A DNA stretch of 8,614 bases from Clostridiales bacterium UBA1752 (GTDB lineage: Bacteria; Bacillota; Clostridia; Oscillospirales; CAG-382): the NCBI GenBank assembly GCA_002314835.1, contig DCHM01000039.1, positions 1 through 8,614 on the forward strand. The letters are read 5' to 3'. The position numbers and the translations under genes are program-made. Positions 7,071 through 8,614 of the stretch are shown here, one piece after another; within the stretch, counting starts at the first letter, position 1, and every line of letters starts with the position of its first letter. The notes below the pieces were generated by a model, which had not been told where the DNA came from, did not search any database, and saw nothing but the letters and a program-made list of their open reading frames with translations.

Positions 7071-8237
7071 TTAATTACTCAGCGGGTCTAATAAACCGTA
7101 AACCTCGGTACCGGAGATATAGATGTAGCCTATATATATTTCGGGAACGCAGCCGCCGTCCTTTTGGCTTTCAACGGCACTGACGCTGAGACAGCAGTTA
7201 TCGGCGCGGAAAAACTTGTTCTCAAAACGCAGGTCGTCGGTGTTCTTTTTATCACTGAGGGTAAACGTGCTGAAATAAACAGTACCAAACCCGGTTTCGG
7301 GGATGAGGGAAACGCCTATCACGCTCGAATCGGTCATGCTGCTGAACGACGTGAATCTGGCGTTGCCATACTCGCCGCGTCTGTCGTCAATGTGGCACTC
7401 GTAATCGTAGCAAAAGTTATTGGTGCCCTCGACGCCTTCGTTTTGGTCAACGACGACTTCACCCGACAGATAGTATCTGGTGCACAAATCAGCAGTGGGA
7501 TATACGTACGAGGAAAATCCGCCGCCGACACCGGTGGCAACGTTTGACTTGACGTGCACGTCGGTGATGTGAATGTCGGACTTTAGGGTACAGTCGTATA
7601 TACCGCCGCCGTTGCGTGCGACGTTTTTGGTGATGATAAGGTTTTGCAGAGTGATGACGGCATTGTAGCCGCTCATATTGATACCGCCGCCGTTATAGGT
7701 GTTTTTGCCTCCTGTGATAGTGCCGTTTTTGATAGTGACCGCAGCGGTGTACTTGTCGGCTTTGCTACTGGTGAGTATCTTGATAACCGCACCACCGTCA
7801 ACCGCGGTAGTGCGAGCGGCGTCAACGGTATAGCCGTTAAAGTCTATAACGATATTTCTCGCGGTGTCCTCTTTGTTATCAACGGTACCGCGGCGCTCGA
7901 CTACGAGTCCGCCGTTGCTGTCAAAGCCTGCGGTGTTAGTCTTGCCAAAGTTGCCTTCGTTAGCGGTCCAGTCCTGCCAGAGCGTAAAGGTAACGTCGGT
8001 GTTGACGCTATCATTGGCTGCCTCCCAGGCGTCGGCTACGTTTTCGTAGTATTTTTCCGCTTCGCCGCTGACGACTGTGGCGCCGACGGTATTAAAGGTG
8101 TTGTGCTCCATAATAACGGAGGCGAGCGGTACGGCATGTATAAACCTACCGCCGTCACTTTCGTATGCTCTGCAGCTGCACAGCAGCATAGACGTAGCCG
8201 CGAGCAGTGCCGTCAGGGCAATAATCGTTTTTTTCAT
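7071..8237 (-). CDS. Beta-helix surface lipoprotein, paralogue C
   Basis: A 388-residue lipoprotein with the lipobox LCSC, Cys22. The mature N terminus contains YYENVADAWEAAN (about 63-75) and LWQDWTANEGNFGKTN (about 86-101), close to paralogue A. VIDFNGYTVDAA (about 130-141) leads into beta-helix rungs: NGTITGG, NGGGINMSG, RNGGGIYD and GVGGGFSSY (about 171-245). The C-terminal region holds GEVVVDQNEG, YGNARFTSF (about 290-298), SVIGVSLIPETGFG, FFRADNCC (about 342-349) and a Cys-then-YIGYIYI ending. It matches the visible end of the truncated neighbour best at YGNARFTSF. Membrane anchoring outside the cell is expected; ligand or substrate is unknown and no catalytic motif is evident. AGGGG lies eight bases before the ATG. 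The gene is 21 bp from the upstream paralogue and 16 bp from the downstream one, so the three are probably one transcript. Confidence 0.85.
   Translation of the reverse strand: MKKTIIALTALLAATSMLLCSCRAYESDGGRFIHAVPLASVIMEHNTFNTVGATVVSGEAEKYYENVADAWEAANDSVNTDVTFTLWQDWTANEGNFGKTNTAGFDSNGGLVVERRGTVDNKEDTARNIVIDFNGYTVDAARTTAVDGGAVIKILTSSKADKYTAAVTIKNGTITGGKNTYNGGGINMSGYNAVITLQNLIITKNVARNGGGIYDCTLKSDIHITDVHVKSNVATGVGGGFSSYVYPTADLCTRYYLSGEVVVDQNEGVEGTNNFCYDYECHIDDRRGEYGNARFTSFSSMTDSSVIGVSLIPETGFGTVYFSTFTLSDKKNTDDLRFENKFFRADNCCLSVSAVESQKDGGCVPEIYIGYIYISGTEVYGLLDPLSN
8172..8226. repeat. 55-bp direct repeat, copy 2, in the paralogue C signal peptide
   Basis: Partner of the segment at 6989-7043, with three adjacent mismatches at 8210-8212 that change residues 9-10 from Ile-Ser to Thr-Ala. 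The other positions, synonymous ones included, are identical through the lipobox cysteine codon. The corresponding segments of paralogue A and of the GHL10 lipoprotein do not share this sequence. Confidence 0.9.
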
Positions 8238-8258
8238 TTCTTTATCCCCTAAAGCAGA

Positions 8259-8614
8259 TTAATAAACTATGTGCAAATAGCCACAGTCATCGACTTTTTC
8301 CGTCTTGTTGCAGCCTACCGATACTTCTCTGCTTCCGGTAATGTGGACGCCGATAGTGTCACACGCTCTGTCACAGCTGAAGACATAGTCTTGCAGTCCA
8401 TGCAAAGTGGAAACGTCCAATTCGTAGGTAATATAGAATTTGCTTGCAAGCATAGACGAAATCACGATGTCGCAGTTTGCATAGTCGTCAAAGTCAACGA
8501 ATCTTGCGTTGCCGACGGTTCTCATATCGCTGACGTATTTTTCACGGTCGTAAAAGAAGCCGGTCGATTCGCCGTAGCCGTTGGTGTTGTCGCAAATCTT
8601 GACTTCGCCGTTAA
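8259..8614 (-). CDS. Beta-helix-family lipoprotein, paralogue D, 5' end missing
   Basis: This is the C-terminal part of a gene that continues beyond the window. The reading frame is open to the last base, so the ATG at 8525-8523 is an internal Met, not the start. The visible residues read NGEVKICDNTNGYG, then further down VGNARFVDF, matching GEVVVDQNEG and YGNARFTSF of paralogue C in the same order. It ends with VSVGCNKTEKVDDCGYLHIVY split around a Cys-Gly-Tyr that fits the paralogues' Cys/GY ending. A stretch FSCDRACDTIGV resembles FFRADNCCLSV of paralogue C. Cys is more frequent than in the other copies. The signal peptide and beta-helix rungs are expected upstream but cannot be seen. It ends 21 bp before paralogue C and is probably co-transcribed with it. 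Confidence 0.75.
   Translation of the reverse strand, partial: NGEVKICDNTNGYGESTGFFYDREKYVSDMRTVGNARFVDFDDYANCDIVISSMLASKFYITYELDVSTLHGLQDYVFSCDRACDTIGVHITGSREVSVGCNKTEKVDDCGYLHIVY

Noticed and set aside
7644..8252. A 202-codon open frame on the plus strand, opposite paralogue C
   Set aside because: Antisense to a well-supported lipoprotein gene, with no family match recognised and composition typical of a shadow frame.
8259..8525. An 88-residue gene starting at the ATG at 8525-8523
   Set aside because: The frame stays open to the window end and the upstream residues match paralogue C in order (GEV, GNARF), so this Met is internal to a longer truncated gene.
731..8614. Phage, transposon or CRISPR content
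   Set aside because: No transposase, integrase, regularly spaced repeat array or terminal inverted repeats could be seen. The only clear longer repeat is the signal-peptide segment shared by two paralogues.

Overview
The window looks like chromosomal DNA from an uncultured or poorly characterised Bacillota, probably a gut- or rumen-type Clostridia. The reasons are: strong purine-rich ribosome binding sites before each gene whose start is visible, one clear vegetative (sigma-A-like) promoter in an AT-rich gap, lipoprotein signal peptides of Gram-positive style with a Ser/Asp/Glu-rich linker on the glycosidase, and moderate GC coding sequence. The organism is an inference. No rRNA, tRNA, CRISPR array, transposase or phage gene is visible.

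All seven genes lie on the minus strand, so transcription runs from the high to the low coordinate end. In transcription order: (1) the 3' part of a beta-helix-family lipoprotein gene, cut by the window edge (8614-8259); (2) and (3) two complete beta-helix lipoprotein genes (8237-7071, 7054-5930); (4) a hairpin in a 116-bp gap; (5) a two-domain protein joining an LCM-type SAM-dependent methyltransferase to a STAS (anti-sigma-factor-antagonist) domain (5813-4599); (6) a further beta-helix lipoprotein (4581-3508); (7) a terminator-like hairpin followed directly by a good promoter; (8) an 893-residue lipoprotein carrying a GHL10/DUF187 glycosyl-hydrolase-like domain (3412-731); (9) a seven-helix membrane protein of unknown function (702-16). 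Every other gap is 16-28 bp, so there appear to be two transcription units: a surface-lipoprotein unit with the methyltransferase-STAS gene inside it, and a glycosidase plus membrane-protein unit.

The four beta-helix-family proteins are diverged paralogues. They share an N-terminal region with a Gln-Asp-Trp-Thr motif and a C-terminal region, with Gly-rich parallel beta-helix rungs between in the three complete copies. Two adjacent copies keep an almost identical 55-bp DNA segment (52/55) that ends exactly at the lipobox cysteine codon, although the mature proteins are strongly diverged. That pattern points to recent duplication or gene conversion. The most unusual gene is the methyltransferase-STAS fusion placed among surface lipoproteins; no kinase, phosphatase or sigma factor is in the window, so its circuit cannot be closed from here. 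A working picture is a cell-surface locus: anchored beta-helix proteins that bind or act on polymer, a cell-wall or glycan hydrolase, a membrane protein, and a possible phospho-switch-controlled methyltransferase. Only the families are well supported; the joint function is inference.
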